A stretch of 41,552 nucleotides of DNA from Thioalkalivibrio halophilus (GCF_001995255.1 NZ_MUZR01000005.1:1-41552); one strand, 5' to 3'; positions 18,337 to 27,780 are shown, counted from the first letter of the stretch. Made by a program: numbers and translations. The notes: a model not told the origin generated them from the sequence alone.

Positions 18337-18573
18337 ATGTCCCGAGTATGTCAGGTGACGGGCAAGCGCCCGGCTACCGGTAACAATGTCTCGCATTCCC
18401 AGCGGAAGACGCGGCGTCGCTTCCTGCCGAACCTGCACACCCATCGTTTCTGGGTGGAAAGCGAAAAGCGGTTCGTGAAGCTGCGCCTGAGCAGCAAGGG
18501 CATGCGCATCATCGACAAGCGCGGCATCGAGGCAGTCCTGGCCGACTGCCGGGCCCGCGGCGAAAAGGTCTAA
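18337..18573 (+). CDS. rpmB: 50S ribosomal protein L28
   Basis: A 78-residue protein that matches gammaproteobacterial L28 throughout: [20 protein letters not shown] at the N-terminus, then [20 protein letters not shown] and a C-terminal ARGEKV. It is a late-assembling protein of the large ribosomal subunit. It is followed after 12 bases by rpmG, the standard rpmBG operon. Confidence 0.98.
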   Translation: MSRVCQVTGKRPATGNNVSHSQRKTRRRFLPNLHTHRFWVESEKRFVKLRLSSKGMRIIDKRGIEAVLADCRARGEKV

Positions 18574-18585
18574 GGAGGCAGCACG

Positions 18586-18759
18586 ATGGCAGCCAAGAAT
18601 CAGGGGCGCGAAAAGATCCGGCTGGTCTCCAGCGCCGGCACGGGTCACTTCTACACCACGTCCAAGAACAAGCGGAACATGCCCGAAAAGATGGAGATCA
18701 AGAAGTTCGATCCCGTCATCCGCCAGCACGTGATGTACAAGGAAGCCAAGATCAAGTAA
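18586..18759 (+). CDS. rpmG: 50S ribosomal protein L33
   Basis: A 57-residue L33 with the segments [18 protein letters not shown] and [19 protein letters not shown]. It lacks the zinc-binding cysteine pairs, so it is the zinc-independent form. A TAAGGAGG ribosome-binding site overlaps the rpmB stop codon. The operon ends at the hairpin at 18783-18811. Confidence 0.98.
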   Translation: MAAKNQGREKIRLVSSAGTGHFYTTSKNKRNMPEKMEIKKFDPVIRQHVMYKEAKIK

Positions 18760-18782
18760 GCGCGGCCCGTCGCGCGCGCATG

Positions 18783-18811
18783 AAAAAAGCCCGGCCATGC
18801 CGGGCTTTTTT
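18783..18811. terminator. bidirectional intrinsic terminator
   Basis: A perfect 13-base inverted repeat (AAAAAAGCCCGGC, loop CAT, GCCGGGCTTTTTT) lies between rpmG and the convergent small gene. The A and T tracts make it work in both directions. Confidence 0.93.
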
Positions 18812-18837
18812 GTGGCCGGACTTCGGCCGGGGCGGTG

Positions 18838-19044
18838 TCAGCTGCCGTCGCCCTGCGCCTCCACCACGTCTTCGGCCCAGCGGGTCATCAGCTTGCCCCA
18901 GCGATGGGCCGTGGCCGGATCCAGTTCGATCTTGGTGTAGCGTTCGCCATCGCGGATAATGACCCGCAACAGGGGCATCCCGGAGTCGTGCAGGATCTGG
19001 CGCAGCTCCACGATCTCCCCGAACGGCGCGTTGATGGAATCCAT
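18838..19044 (-). CDS. small conserved protein of unknown function
   Basis: A 68-residue soluble protein with a balanced composition (MDSINAPFGEIVELRQILHD start, then LLRVIIRDGERYTKIELD and a WGKLMTRWAED helix). ATG 19044 has GAGGA 8 bases upstream. It shares the bidirectional terminator with rpmG and is divergent from the EAL-HDOD gene 71 bases away. No known catalytic motif is seen; the alternating strand-helix pattern suggests one small compact domain. Confidence 0.7.
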   Translation of the reverse strand: MDSINAPFGEIVELRQILHDSGMPLLRVIIRDGERYTKIELDPATAHRWGKLMTRWAEDVVEAQGDGS

Positions 19045-19115
19045 GTCGCGTTTCCTCTTGTTGCGGCCCGTGTCCCGCAGGAAGGACCGATCCACATCGT
19101 TTGCAGACAATAAGC

Positions 19116-20339
19116 ATGCAGCCAATATTTGTCGGACGGCAACCCATTTTCGATGGCGAGGAACGCATCATCGGGTTCGAACTGTTGTTCCGGGCCGGGG
19201 CCAACGCCAGCGAGGCAAACGTGGTGGACGGAGATCTGGCGACCTCCGACCTGCTGCACAGCGCCTTCATCGACATTGGCATGAAGAACCTTGTCGGGGA
19301 CCATCTGGCCTTCGTCAATCTGCCGCGCGGATTTCTGGATCACGAGGTCCTGCTCAGCCTGCCGCCCGAACAGGTAGTGCTCGAGATCCTCGAGGACATC
19401 GTGGTGGACGACGAGGTGATCGCCGCGGTTCGCCGCCTGAAAGAACTCGGCTTTCGCATCGCCCTGGACGACTACCAGTTCCGCGAACAGGATTCGCCGC
19501 TGATCGAGCTGGCGGATATCGTGAAACTCGACCTGCTCGCCTTCGACGGTCCCGGCCTGCGCGCGGAGCTCGAGCGCCTGCGGCCGTTCGACGTGGAGCT
19601 GCTCGCCGAGAAGGTCGAGGATGCAGCCACCTACGAGACCTGCCGGGAACTCGGCTTCGTGTATTACCAGGGCTTTTTCCTGTCCTACCCCAACGTGGTG
19701 GAGGGCCAGCGCCTGGAGCAGCTGGAAGTCGGCCTGCTGCAACTGATCGAGAAACTGCAGGACCCGGAGATGTCGGCCGAGCAGCTGGCTGTGCAGATCA
19801 ATGCCCACCCCGACCTGGCCATCCATGTGCTGCGCCAGGCCAACAGCCCGCTGCTGCGTCACCGCCGTCCGATCGAGACCCTGCGCGAGGCGATCATGCT
19901 GCTGGGGACCGACCGCGTGCGCTCGCTGGCGATGGTTGCCGCCCTGCGCACCAGCACCCCGCAGCGCCAGGGCCTGGAGCAGGTCATGATCCGGGCGCGC
20001 ATGGCCGCACTGCTGGCCGCGCCCTCGGGCGTACCGAACGAGTCCGAGCGCTACTTCACCCTCGGCCTGCTGTCGGGGCTGGACCGGGTGCTGGGCATTC
20101 CGCTGCACCGGGTGCTCGGCGAACTCAACCTGAGCCCGGCAATGGAGGACGCTCTGCTGGAGCAAAGCGGCGAGCTGGGCGCCGTACCCCGGATCATCGA
20201 GACCTTCGAGGACCCGGACCGGCGGTTCCCGTTCGAGGTTTCACCGGTGTCGCCCCAGGTCGCCGGGCGACTGTACATGGAAGCGGTACGCTGGACGGAG
20301 AGCATGCTGGTGGAGATGCAGGGAGCGAGCAGCACATGA
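19116..20339 (+). CDS. EAL-HDOD signalling protein (YuxH-like)
   Basis: A 407-residue protein with an N-terminal EAL-like domain (residues 1-200) and a C-terminal HDOD domain (200-400). EAL landmarks are FELLFRAG in place of EALIRW, NLPRGFL, VLEILED, RIALDDYQ, VKLDLLAF, LLAEKVED and YYQGFFLS. Many acidic positions remain but the signature is altered, so c-di-GMP hydrolysis is doubtful; it may bind the nucleotide. HDOD is seen as AIHVLRQANSPLLRHRRPI and AIMLLGTDRVR. The stop codon overlaps the start of the chorismatase gene. Confidence 0.87.
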   Translation: MQPIFVGRQPIFDGEERIIGFELLFRAGANASEANVVDGDLATSDLLHSAFIDIGMKNLVGDHLAFVNLPRGFLDHEVLLSLPPEQVVLEILEDIVVDDEVIAAVRRLKELGFRIALDDYQFREQDSPLIELADIVKLDLLAFDGPGLRAELERLRPFDVELLAEKVEDAATYETCRELGFVYYQGFFLSYPNVVEGQRLEQLEVGLLQLIEKLQDPEMSAEQLAVQINAHPDLAIHVLRQANSPLLRHRRPIETLREAIMLLGTDRVRSLAMVAALRTSTPQRQGLEQVMIRARMAALLAAPSGVPNESERYFTLGLLSGLDRVLGIPLHRVLGELNLSPAMEDALLEQSGELGAVPRIIETFEDPDRRFPFEVSPVSPQVAGRLYMEAVRWTESMLVEMQGASST

Positions 20340-21292
20340 CCATTGATCTGGATACACGCCTGATACCGGCGGATACCGCATCCGCAGAGCCCGCAGGCCT
20401 GAGCCTGCGGCCCGCGAACGATCCGGGTATCCGCTGCGCGGGAGCGAACGGCACGACCCTGGCGATCGACCCGGGGCTGGCCTCGCTGGATCCCGCCCCA
20501 CCGGAGGAGCGCTGGTTCGCCGGGGCGGCGAGCAATGCCCCGTCCGGAGAAGGGGGCCTTTACCGGAGGGTCTGCGGCGACGTCCTGTTCATTGCGCGTG
20601 AAGGCCCCGACGACGACCTGCGCGAACGCACCCGGGACGTATACCGGGACCTGGTCGCGGCCTGCCGCGAGGCGGGTTATCCGTACCTGCTGCGCATGTG
20701 GAACTTCTTCGGCCGCATCCACGAGCCGGAGAAGGGGCTCGAACGCTATCAGGCCTTCTGCACCGGGCGCGCCGAGGCCCTGGAGGCCCTGGAGATCCCC
20801 CTGGGCGGCATGCCCGCCGCCACCGCGATCGGGTCCGACCACGCCGGCCTGTTCGTGCATGCGATCGCCGCGCGCGAACCCGGAACCCCGGTGGAGAACC
20901 CGCGCCAGGTCAGCGCGTACCACTATCCCGAACGCTACAGTCCGAAGAGCCCCAGCTTTGCCCGTGCCACCCGCATCGAGACGCCGCGCGGCCCGATGCT
21001 GCTGATCTCCGGCACCGCCAGCATCACCGGGCACGAGAGCCGGCATCCGGGTGATATCGCCGCGCAGACCCGCGAGACCCTGGCCAACCTGGACACCCTG
21101 CACGCCGAGGGCGGCGCCGATCTGCCCGGACTGCGCTGGCTGCGGGTCTACCTGCGCCACCCGGAGCATCGCGATGCCGTGGAGGCGATCCTGCGCGAGC
21201 ACTACGGTGCCCGCACCCCGCCGGTGCAATGGGTACGCGGCGATGTCTGCCGCCAGGAACTGCTGATCGAGATCGAGGGCGTGCATGCCTGA
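20336..21292 (+). CDS. chorismatase of the FkbO/Hyg5/XanB2 family
   Basis: A 318-residue enzyme that should cleave chorismate to a hydroxybenzoate or dihydroxycyclohexadiene acid plus pyruvate. Family landmarks are YLLRMWNFFGRIHEPEKGLE, YQAFCTGRAEALE, GMPAATAIGSDHAG, YSPKSPSFARA and the C-terminal RidA-like fold (RVYLRHPEH, CRQELLIEIEG). In Xanthomonas, XanB2 supplies 3- and 4-hydroxybenzoate for pigment and ubiquinone synthesis. The first 70 residues are variable. It overlaps the EAL-HDOD gene by 4 bases and mutM by 8. The exact product (3-hydroxybenzoate, 4-hydroxybenzoate or a diene acid) cannot be read here. Confidence 0.82.
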   Translation: MTIDLDTRLIPADTASAEPAGLSLRPANDPGIRCAGANGTTLAIDPGLASLDPAPPEERWFAGAASNAPSGEGGLYRRVCGDVLFIAREGPDDDLRERTRDVYRDLVAACREAGYPYLLRMWNFFGRIHEPEKGLERYQAFCTGRAEALEALEIPLGGMPAATAIGSDHAGLFVHAIAAREPGTPVENPRQVSAYHYPERYSPKSPSFARATRIETPRGPMLLISGTASITGHESRHPGDIAAQTRETLANLDTLHAEGGADLPGLRWLRVYLRHPEHRDAVEAILREHYGARTPPVQWVRGDVCRQELLIEIEGVHA

Positions 21293-22112
21293 GCTGCCGG
21301 AGGTGGAGACCACCCGGCGCGGCCTCGAACCCCTGCTTCGCGAACGGCGCATCCTGCAACTCGAAATTCGCGACGCGCGCCTGCGCTGGCCGGTCCCGGC
21401 GGATCTCCCGGCGCGGATCGCCGGCGCCACCGTGCGCGGCCTGCGGCGGCGGGCCAAATACCTGCTGCTGGATACCGATGCCACCGGGCTGCTGCTGCAT
21501 CTGGGGATGTCCGGCAGCCTGCGCCACTGTACGCCGGACACGCCGCTACGGCGTCACGATCACCTGAGTCTGGTCCTCGACAGCGGCAGCGAGATCCGTC
21601 TGCACGATCCGCGGCGCTTCGGCTGCTGCCTGCCACTCGACCCCGCGCCGGACGGCGGCCCCGCCACCCATCCGCTGCTGGAGGGTCTGGGGCCGGAACC
21701 GCTGGAGGCGGACATGGACGGCGACTACCTGTTCCGGCGCAGCCGCGGCCGCCGCGGCCCGGTCAAGGCCTTTCTGATGGATCAGGCCACGGTGGTCGGC
21801 GTTGGCAACATCTACGCCACCGAGGCACTGTTTCTGGCGGGTGTGCGCCCCGGCCGCGCGGCCGGCCGCGTGACCCGCGCGGAATACCAGCGCCTGGCCG
21901 AACACGTAAAGGCCGTACTCGCCGCTGCCATCGAGCGTGGCGGCACGACCCTGCGCGATTTCCTGCGCGAGGATGGCAGCCACGGCTATTTCCGTCAGGA
22001 GCTGCAGGTCTACGGCCGCGCCGGGGAGCCCTGCCGGGTCTGCGGCACGCCGATCCGCACCCGCAGCGTGGGCCAGCGGGCCAGCGCCTACTGCCCGAGC
22101 TGCCAGCGCTGA
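21285..22112 (+). CDS. mutM: formamidopyrimidine-DNA glycosylase
   Basis: A 275-residue base-excision repair enzyme for 8-oxoguanine and formamidopyrimidines. The N-terminus PELPEVETTRRGL supplies the catalytic Pro2 and Glu3. RRRAKYLLLD carries the conserved Lys, VGVGNIYATEALF is the helix-two-turn-helix, and the C-terminal zinc finger is CRVCG ... YCPSC with the conserved GQRASAYC. Length is normal. It overlaps the preceding chorismatase gene and converges on ggt with a 14-base gap and no visible terminator. Confidence 0.97.
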   Translation: MPELPEVETTRRGLEPLLRERRILQLEIRDARLRWPVPADLPARIAGATVRGLRRRAKYLLLDTDATGLLLHLGMSGSLRHCTPDTPLRRHDHLSLVLDSGSEIRLHDPRRFGCCLPLDPAPDGGPATHPLLEGLGPEPLEADMDGDYLFRRSRGRRGPVKAFLMDQATVVGVGNIYATEALFLAGVRPGRAAGRVTRAEYQRLAEHVKAVLAAAIERGGTTLRDFLREDGSHGYFRQELQVYGRAGEPCRVCGTPIRTRSVGQRASAYCPSCQR

Positions 22113-22126
22113 CCCGGCTCAGCGGC

Positions 22127-23848
22127 TCAGCGGCCGAAGACGCGCGCCTCGCCCTCGCCGCGCGGATCCGAAGCCGCCTCCAGCCGTCCGGCCTCGCGCT
22201 CCCACAGCACCGCCTGCATGTCGCCGAACGGGCGCACCTGCGGGGTCAGACGATGGCCGCGCTGCACCAGCTTGCCGCGCAGCTCGGTGTCGAAGGCCCC
22301 GGTCTCGAATTCGACCCGGTCGGGCAGGTACTGGTGGTGCCAGCGCGGGGCCTCCACCACCTCGTCGATCGGCTGACCGTCGACCACGCCGAGGATGCCG
22401 TGCAGCACCATGGTGATGATGCGGCTGCCCCCGGGCGTGCCGAGGATGGCCACGCGATCGCCGGTGTCCACGAAGGTGGGGCTCATGGACGACAGTGGCC
22501 GCCGCTGCGGGGCGATGGCATTGGCCTCGAAGCCGATCAGGCCGTAGGCGTTGGGCTCGCCCGGCTTGGCGGAGAAGTCATCCATCTCGTTGTTCAGCAG
22601 GACGCCGGTCCCCGGGACCACGTAGCCGGAGCCGAACGGGTAGTTCAGCGTCAGGGTCGCGGCCACGCGGTTGCCCTCGGCGTCCATCACCGAGAAATGC
22701 GTGGTCTGCGGGCTCTCCGCCGCGCCATCGGTCCCGGGACGGTTCTCCGGCTCCACCACCGGCGGCAGGCTGTCGCTGGGGGTCGCCTGGTCGGGGTGGA
22801 TACCGGCGCGCAGGCCGGCGGCATAGTCACGTGACAGCAGCCGCTGCAGCGGCATGTCGACATGATCCGGATCACCCAGGTACTCGGCGCGGTCACGGTA
22901 GGCCCGGCGCATCGCCTCCAGGATCAGGTGGATGCGGGCGTCCTCCTCCATCGCGTCCAGATCGTGGAAGGACAGGATGTTGAGGATCTGGCCGATGGCC
23001 ACACCCCCGGAGGACGGCGGCGCGGCGGTCACGATCTCGGTGCCGTTCCACTCCAGGCGCACCGGTTCGCGCTCCACCACCTCATAACCCGCGAGGTCCT
23101 CGGTGCTCCAGATCCCTCCGGCCTCGCGCACGCCCTCCACCAGGGTCTGCGCCAGCTCGCCGGTGTAGAAGCCGTCGCGGCCCTCGGCGGCGAGGCGCCG
23201 CAGGGTGCCGGCCAGATCCGGCTGCACCAGCTCCGTGCCGGCCTCCGGCGGCCCGCCATCGCGCAGGAAGATCCCTGCGGCATCGGCGCCGTCGCGCAGC
23301 GCCTGATGCCGGAACTCGGCCATCTGCTGATAACGCGGCCCGACGGTCACGCCTTCCTCCGCCAGGCGGATCGCCGGGGCCAGGCTGCGCTCCAGCGACA
23401 GTGCACCGTATTCCGTCGCCAGATGATCCATCCCCGCCGGCATCCCCGGGATACCCGCCGCCAGCACCCCGTCCAGCGACAGCCCGTCGATGACCTCGCC
23501 GTCCTCGTCCAGGTACATGTCGCGATCGGCCGCGGCGGGCGCGGTCTCGCGCGCATCCAGCATCAGCGTGCGGTCGCTGTGCGCCTCGTGCAGCAGAAAG
23601 AAGCCCCCGCCGCCGAGCCCGGAGCCGTAGGGCTCCGCCACGCCCAGCGCCGCAGTGATCGCCACCGCTGCGTCGAACGCATTGCCGCCGTCAGCGAGGA
23701 TCGCCTCGCCGGCCGCGGTGGCCTCGGGGTGGGCGGTGACGACGGCGTGTTCGCCGGGCGTGTCCGCGGGCCCGGCAACGACCGGGGCAGCCAGCGGGGC
23801 CGCGAGCAGGCCGAGTAGCGCGGCGGCTGACAGGAGATGGCGACGCAT
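22127..23848 (-). CDS. ggt: gamma-glutamyltransferase
   Basis: A 573-residue periplasmic proenzyme that cleaves the gamma-glutamyl bond of glutathione. It has a signal peptide (RRHLLSAAALLGLLAAPLAA). Autoprocessing occurs before Thr382 in PQTTHFSVMD, giving a large and a small subunit. Also visible are GYVVPGTGVLLNNEMDDF and the oxyanion loop LGTPGGSRIITM. It is the last of three leftward genes after coaD and the ferredoxin gene. Release of cysteine or glutathione sulfur would fit a sulfur-metabolising host, but that is inference. Confidence 0.95.
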   Translation of the reverse strand: MRRHLLSAAALLGLLAAPLAAPVVAGPADTPGEHAVVTAHPEATAAGEAILADGGNAFDAAVAITAALGVAEPYGSGLGGGGFFLLHEAHSDRTLMLDARETAPAAADRDMYLDEDGEVIDGLSLDGVLAAGIPGMPAGMDHLATEYGALSLERSLAPAIRLAEEGVTVGPRYQQMAEFRHQALRDGADAAGIFLRDGGPPEAGTELVQPDLAGTLRRLAAEGRDGFYTGELAQTLVEGVREAGGIWSTEDLAGYEVVEREPVRLEWNGTEIVTAAPPSSGGVAIGQILNILSFHDLDAMEEDARIHLILEAMRRAYRDRAEYLGDPDHVDMPLQRLLSRDYAAGLRAGIHPDQATPSDSLPPVVEPENRPGTDGAAESPQTTHFSVMDAEGNRVAATLTLNYPFGSGYVVPGTGVLLNNEMDDFSAKPGEPNAYGLIGFEANAIAPQRRPLSSMSPTFVDTGDRVAILGTPGGSRIITMVLHGILGVVDGQPIDEVVEAPRWHHQYLPDRVEFETGAFDTELRGKLVQRGHRLTPQVRPFGDMQAVLWEREAGRLEAASDPRGEGEARVFGR

Positions 23849-23863
23849 AACGGGCCGCCCCGG

Positions 23864-24674
<811 letters not shown>

Positions 24675-24722
24675 TTACACCGCAACCCGCCGCCCGAGGG
24701 AAACTCGCCGGTCGCCGGCGGG

Positions 24723-24751
24723 CCGACAGACGCCGGGCAAAGGGCTACACT
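24723..24751 (+). promoter_or_regulatory. candidate promoter for the 75-residue protein gene
   Basis: CCGACA at 24723-24728 and TACACT at 24746-24751 are 17 bases apart, 38 bases before the ATG at 24790. The -35 element is a weak match. Confidence 0.4.
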
Positions 24752-24789
24752 GCGGCCCACATTCACGCCGGGCCGACCGGGAGACACGC

Positions 24790-25017
24790 ATGACCGACGA
24801 CTACCGCCCGCCGCTGGCCGACTACTGGGACGAACTGGAATCCCGTTACGGCGGCGGCTTCAACTTCCAGCAGATCAGCCGCGAGGAACTGGATCAGCTG
24901 ATCGGGCACCTGCGCCAGGCCGTGAACCAGGACCCGCAGGTGACCGAGGTGGAAAAACAGAACCTCGCCCTGGTGCTCAAGCACGCCGAGGAAAGCCGCA
25001 AGCGGCGCAAGGGCTGA
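24790..25017 (+). CDS. small soluble protein of unknown function
   Basis: A 75-residue acidic protein (start MTDDYRPPLADYWDELESRY) with a predicted helical second half (EELDQLIGHLRQAV, then EKQNLALVLKHAEESRKRR) and a basic C-terminus. GGGAGA lies upstream of the ATG and a plausible promoter precedes it. It is divergent from coaD. No family was recognised. Confidence 0.7.
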   Translation: MTDDYRPPLADYWDELESRYGGGFNFQQISREELDQLIGHLRQAVNQDPQVTEVEKQNLALVLKHAEESRKRRKG

Positions 25018-25032
25018 ACACCCCGACCCCGA

Positions 25033-25060
25033 GGGTTCGCGTGCGAGCACGCTCCCACAG
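25033..25060 (-). repeat. REP-like palindrome, copy 1 (inverted)
   Basis: Read on the minus strand, this copy has TGTGGGAGC, then the hairpin arms GTGC and GCAC around TC, then GCGAACC. It matches the two copies at 25099-25125 and 25171-25198 outside the arms. Confidence 0.75.
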
Positions 25061-25098
25061 AGGGATTGATGGGGCGACGGGGTGATGCAACCGGAAAG

Positions 25099-25125
25099 GT
25101 AGGAGCCTGCTTGCAGGCGAACGAG
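25099..25125 (+). repeat. REP-like palindrome, copy 2
   Basis: GTAGGAGCCTGCTTGCAGGC followed by GAACGAG. The palindrome GCCTGC-TT-GCAGGC forms a 6-base stem. It is nearly identical to copy 3. Confidence 0.8.
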
Positions 25126-25170
25126 GCGCGATGGGCTTCGCCGTGATCCCCACGATCTACTCGACAGGAA

Positions 25171-25198
25171 GGTGGGAGCCTGCTTGCAGGCGAACGAG
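25171..25198 (+). repeat. REP-like palindrome, copy 3
   Basis: GGTGGGAGCCTGCTTGCAGG followed by CGAACGAG, in direct orientation to copy 2, 71 bases away, and ending 7 bases before the tcdA stop codon. It may act as a transcript-end structure between the two convergent genes. Confidence 0.8.
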
Positions 25199-25204
25199 CC
25201 AGCC

Positions 25205-25954
25205 TCAGCGGTCGATCAGACTGCGAATCACCTCGCCGGCTGCGGTCAGGCCGAACAGCGCCGGCAAATAGGAGATGGTGCCGTTCACCGAGCGCGGCCG
25301 CCCGCCCAGCGGCCCGTCCACCGGCCGGTGCTCGGTGCCCTTGCTCGGGTTCTCGATGGAGAACACCACCGGATAATCCAGCCGCGCATCCAGCCGGCGC
25401 AGGCGCTTGCGCATCTGCCGCGCCAGCGGGCACACCCGGGTGCCGTCCAGCGGCCCCACGCGCACCGCGCGCGGGTCGATACGGCCGCCGGCCCCCATGG
25501 CCGAGATCACCCGCACCCCGCGGGCCTGCGCGCCGGCCACCAGCGCCGCCTTGCAGGCGATGGAATCGATCGCGTCCAGCACGTAATCGGCATCCTCCGG
25601 GATCAGCTCCGCGACCGTGTCCGGGTTGAGGAATTCGCGCCGCACGGTCACCGCGATCCCCGGATCGATGTCGCGGATGCGTTCGGCCATCACGTCGGTC
25701 TTGGGATGCTGCACCGTGGAGCGCAGGGCCACCAGCTGGCGATTGAGATTGGACGGCGCGACCACATCGTGGTCGACCAGGGTCATGCGGCCGACCCCGG
25801 CACGGGCGACGGCCTCCGCGGCATAGCTGCCAACCCCGCCCAGCCCGGCAATGAAGACATGCCGGTCGCGCAGGCCGGCAGTGACATCCGCCCCCAGCAG
25901 GAGATCGGTGCGTTCGGTATAGGCGTCGTGTGGCAGTTCGTCAGTGCCGCTCAT
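25205..25954 (-). CDS. tcdA: tRNA threonylcarbamoyladenosine dehydratase
   Basis: A 249-residue E1-like enzyme (TcdA/CsdL) that cyclises t6A37 to ct6A in ANN-decoding tRNAs using ATP. Visible are the adenylation motif FIAGLGGVGSYAAEAVARAG, LVDHDVVAPSNLNRQ, DAIDSIACKAAL and the VFSIENPSKG segment typical of this subfamily. ATG 25954 lies inside the end of tatD and overlaps it by 14 bases. A longer form starting at 25993 is possible but less likely. Confidence 0.93.
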   Translation of the reverse strand: MSGTDELPHDAYTERTDLLLGADVTAGLRDRHVFIAGLGGVGSYAAEAVARAGVGRMTLVDHDVVAPSNLNRQLVALRSTVQHPKTDVMAERIRDIDPGIAVTVRREFLNPDTVAELIPEDADYVLDAIDSIACKAALVAGAQARGVRVISAMGAGGRIDPRAVRVGPLDGTRVCPLARQMRKRLRRLDARLDYPVVFSIENPSKGTEHRPVDGPLGGRPRSVNGTISYLPALFGLTAAGEVIRSLIDR

Positions 25955-26732
25955 TGGTCCGGACCGTATCCAGCCGGAAAACCCGGCGTGCATTCCGGGT
26001 TGTGAGTATAGCGGTACTGACGGGGTCCGTGTTGCGCAAACGCGCCACGGCCGCGTTGACCCCGGCGATCATCGCCGGTTCGTTGCGCTCGCCGCGATGC
26101 CCGGCCAGCGGCTGGTCCGGGGCGTCGGTCTCCAGCACCAGGGCTTCCTCCGGCAGGTCGCGCACGATCCGCTGCAGGCGCCGCGCACGATCGAAGGTCA
26201 CCGGCCCGCCGAACCCCAGCACGCAGCCCCGATCCACCGCCTGTCGCGCCTGCTGTTCGCTGCCGGAGAAGCTGTGCAGGATGGCGGTCACGCCCGGGTG
26301 CTGGCGCAGCCCCTTGAGAATCGCGTCCACCGCGCGCCGGCAGTGCAGGATCACCGGCAGGTCGTGGTTATGCGCGATGGCCAGCTGCGCGGTGTAGAAC
26401 CGCCACTGGGTATCGAAGTCGAGCTCCGCCACGAAGCCATCAAGCCCGGTCTCGCCCACCGCCACCGCCTGTGGATCGGCATCCAGGGCGGCGTCCAGGG
26501 CGTCCAGATCCGCGTCGGCGTGCTGTTCGAGAAACACCGGATGCAGGCCGCGGGCCACATACAGCCCCGGCTCGCGGCGAGCCAGGGCATCCATGTCCGC
26601 CCAGCGGTCACGGGTCACGCCGGGCAGGACCATCTGCGTGACCCCGGCGGCGCGGGCGCGATCCAGCACCGCCGGGCGGTCCGGATCGAACGGATCCAGA
26701 TCGAGATGGACGTGGGTGTCGAACAGTTCCAC
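25941..26732 (-). CDS. TatD-family metal-dependent hydrolase
   Basis: A 263-residue TIM-barrel hydrolase. The N-terminal metal motif FDTHVHLD is followed by AVGETGLDGF, VILHCRRAVD, ILHSFSGSEQQA and LVLETDAPDQPLAG, the standard TatD/YcfH motif series. Members are Mg-dependent 3'-5' exonucleases or D-aminoacyl-tRNA deacylases. The N-terminal region is normal. Its end overlaps tcdA, so the two are translated together. Confidence 0.93.
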   Translation of the reverse strand: MELFDTHVHLDLDPFDPDRPAVLDRARAAGVTQMVLPGVTRDRWADMDALARREPGLYVARGLHPVFLEQHADADLDALDAALDADPQAVAVGETGLDGFVAELDFDTQWRFYTAQLAIAHNHDLPVILHCRRAVDAILKGLRQHPGVTAILHSFSGSEQQARQAVDRGCVLGFGGPVTFDRARRLQRIVRDLPEEALVLETDAPDQPLAGHRGERNEPAMIAGVNAAVARLRNTDPVSTAILTTRNARRVFRLDTVRTNERH

Positions 26733-26748
26733 GCCGCCGGCCCCCGGG

Positions 26749-27780
26749 CTATGGGCTGGGGTAGGTGTAGCGGGCGTGGATGTCCTCGATGGCCTGCAGG
26801 ATCTCGTCGGACAGGGCCACGTTCACCGAGTCGATGTTCTCGCGCAGCTGTTCCATGGTGGTCGCACCGATCAGGTTGCTGGTCACGAACGGCTGCCGGT
26901 TGACGAAGGCCAGCGCCAGCTGGGTCGGCGTCAGGCCATGGCTCTCGGCCAGCCGGGCGTATTCCTCGGTGGACGCCAGCGCCTGCGGGTTGCTGTAGCG
27001 CTGGAAGCGCTCGTACAGCGTCAGCCGCGCCCCCTCGGGCTTGCGCCCCTCGCGGTACTTGCCGGAGAGCATGCCGAAGGCCAGCGGGGAGTAGGCCAGC
27101 AGGCCCGCATCCTCGCGGATCGCCATCTCGGCGAGACCGGCCTCGAAGCTGCGGTTCAGCAGGCTGTAGGGGTTCTGGATGGAAACGATGCGCTCGGCCA
27201 GCCCGCGCTCGTGCTGGCGCAGCCATTCCATGAAACCCCAGGGCGTCTCGTTGGAGATGCCGATGTAGCGCACCCGCCCGCTGGCGACCACGTCCTTCAG
27301 CGCGGCGGCGGTCTCCTCGATCGGCGTGGCCCGGTCGTCCGGATCGTGGACGTAGCCCAGCTTGCCGAAGAAATTGGTCGAGCGCGCCGGCCAGTGCACC
27401 TGATAGAGGTCGATGCAGTCGGTCTGCAGGCGTTCGAGGCTGGCATCCACCGCCTGTTCGACGTGCTCGCGGGTCAGCTGCGTGCCGCCGCGCAGATAGT
27501 CCATGCCCGGCCCGGCGACCTTGGAGGCCAGCACCACGCGGTCGCGGCAGCCGCGCGAGCGCAGCCAGTTGCCGATGTAGCGCTCGGTCAGCCCCTGGGT
27601 CTCGGCCCGCGGCGGCACCGGGTACATCTCCGCCGCGTCAATCAGGTTGATGCCGCGCTCCAGCGCATAGTCCAGCTGCTCGAAGGCTTCAGCCTCGGTG
27701 TTCTGCTCGCCCCAGGTCATGGTGCCCAGGCCGATCAGGCTCACGTCGATGCCGGTGCGTCCCAGCTTGCGGTATTCCAT
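26749..27780 (-). CDS. NADP(H)-dependent aldo-keto reductase, Tas-like
   Basis: A 343-residue (alpha/beta)8 reductase very close in pattern to E. coli Tas. The N-terminus is MEYRKLGRTGIDVS, followed by GLGTMTWGEQN, the catalytic Asp and Tyr in NLIDAAEMYPVPP, ASKVAG with the Lys, and YQVHWPARSTNFFGKLGY with the His. The ATG at 27780 has GGGGG at a proper distance; an in-frame ATG two codons upstream is too close to that site. It is 16 bases upstream of tatD and so probably in the same transcript. Confidence 0.92.
   Translation of the reverse strand: MEYRKLGRTGIDVSLIGLGTMTWGEQNTEAEAFEQLDYALERGINLIDAAEMYPVPPRAETQGLTERYIGNWLRSRGCRDRVVLASKVAGPGMDYLRGGTQLTREHVEQAVDASLERLQTDCIDLYQVHWPARSTNFFGKLGYVHDPDDRATPIEETAAALKDVVASGRVRYIGISNETPWGFMEWLRQHERGLAERIVSIQNPYSLLNRSFEAGLAEMAIREDAGLLAYSPLAFGMLSGKYREGRKPEGARLTLYERFQRYSNPQALASTEEYARLAESHGLTPTQLALAFVNRQPFVTSNLIGATTMEQLRENIDSVNVALSDEILQAIEDIHARYTYPSP

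Noticed and set aside
25033-25198. Repeats considered as a CRISPR array
   Set aside because: Only three copies, one inverted, with unequal spacing and no spacers of constant length. They fit REP palindromes.
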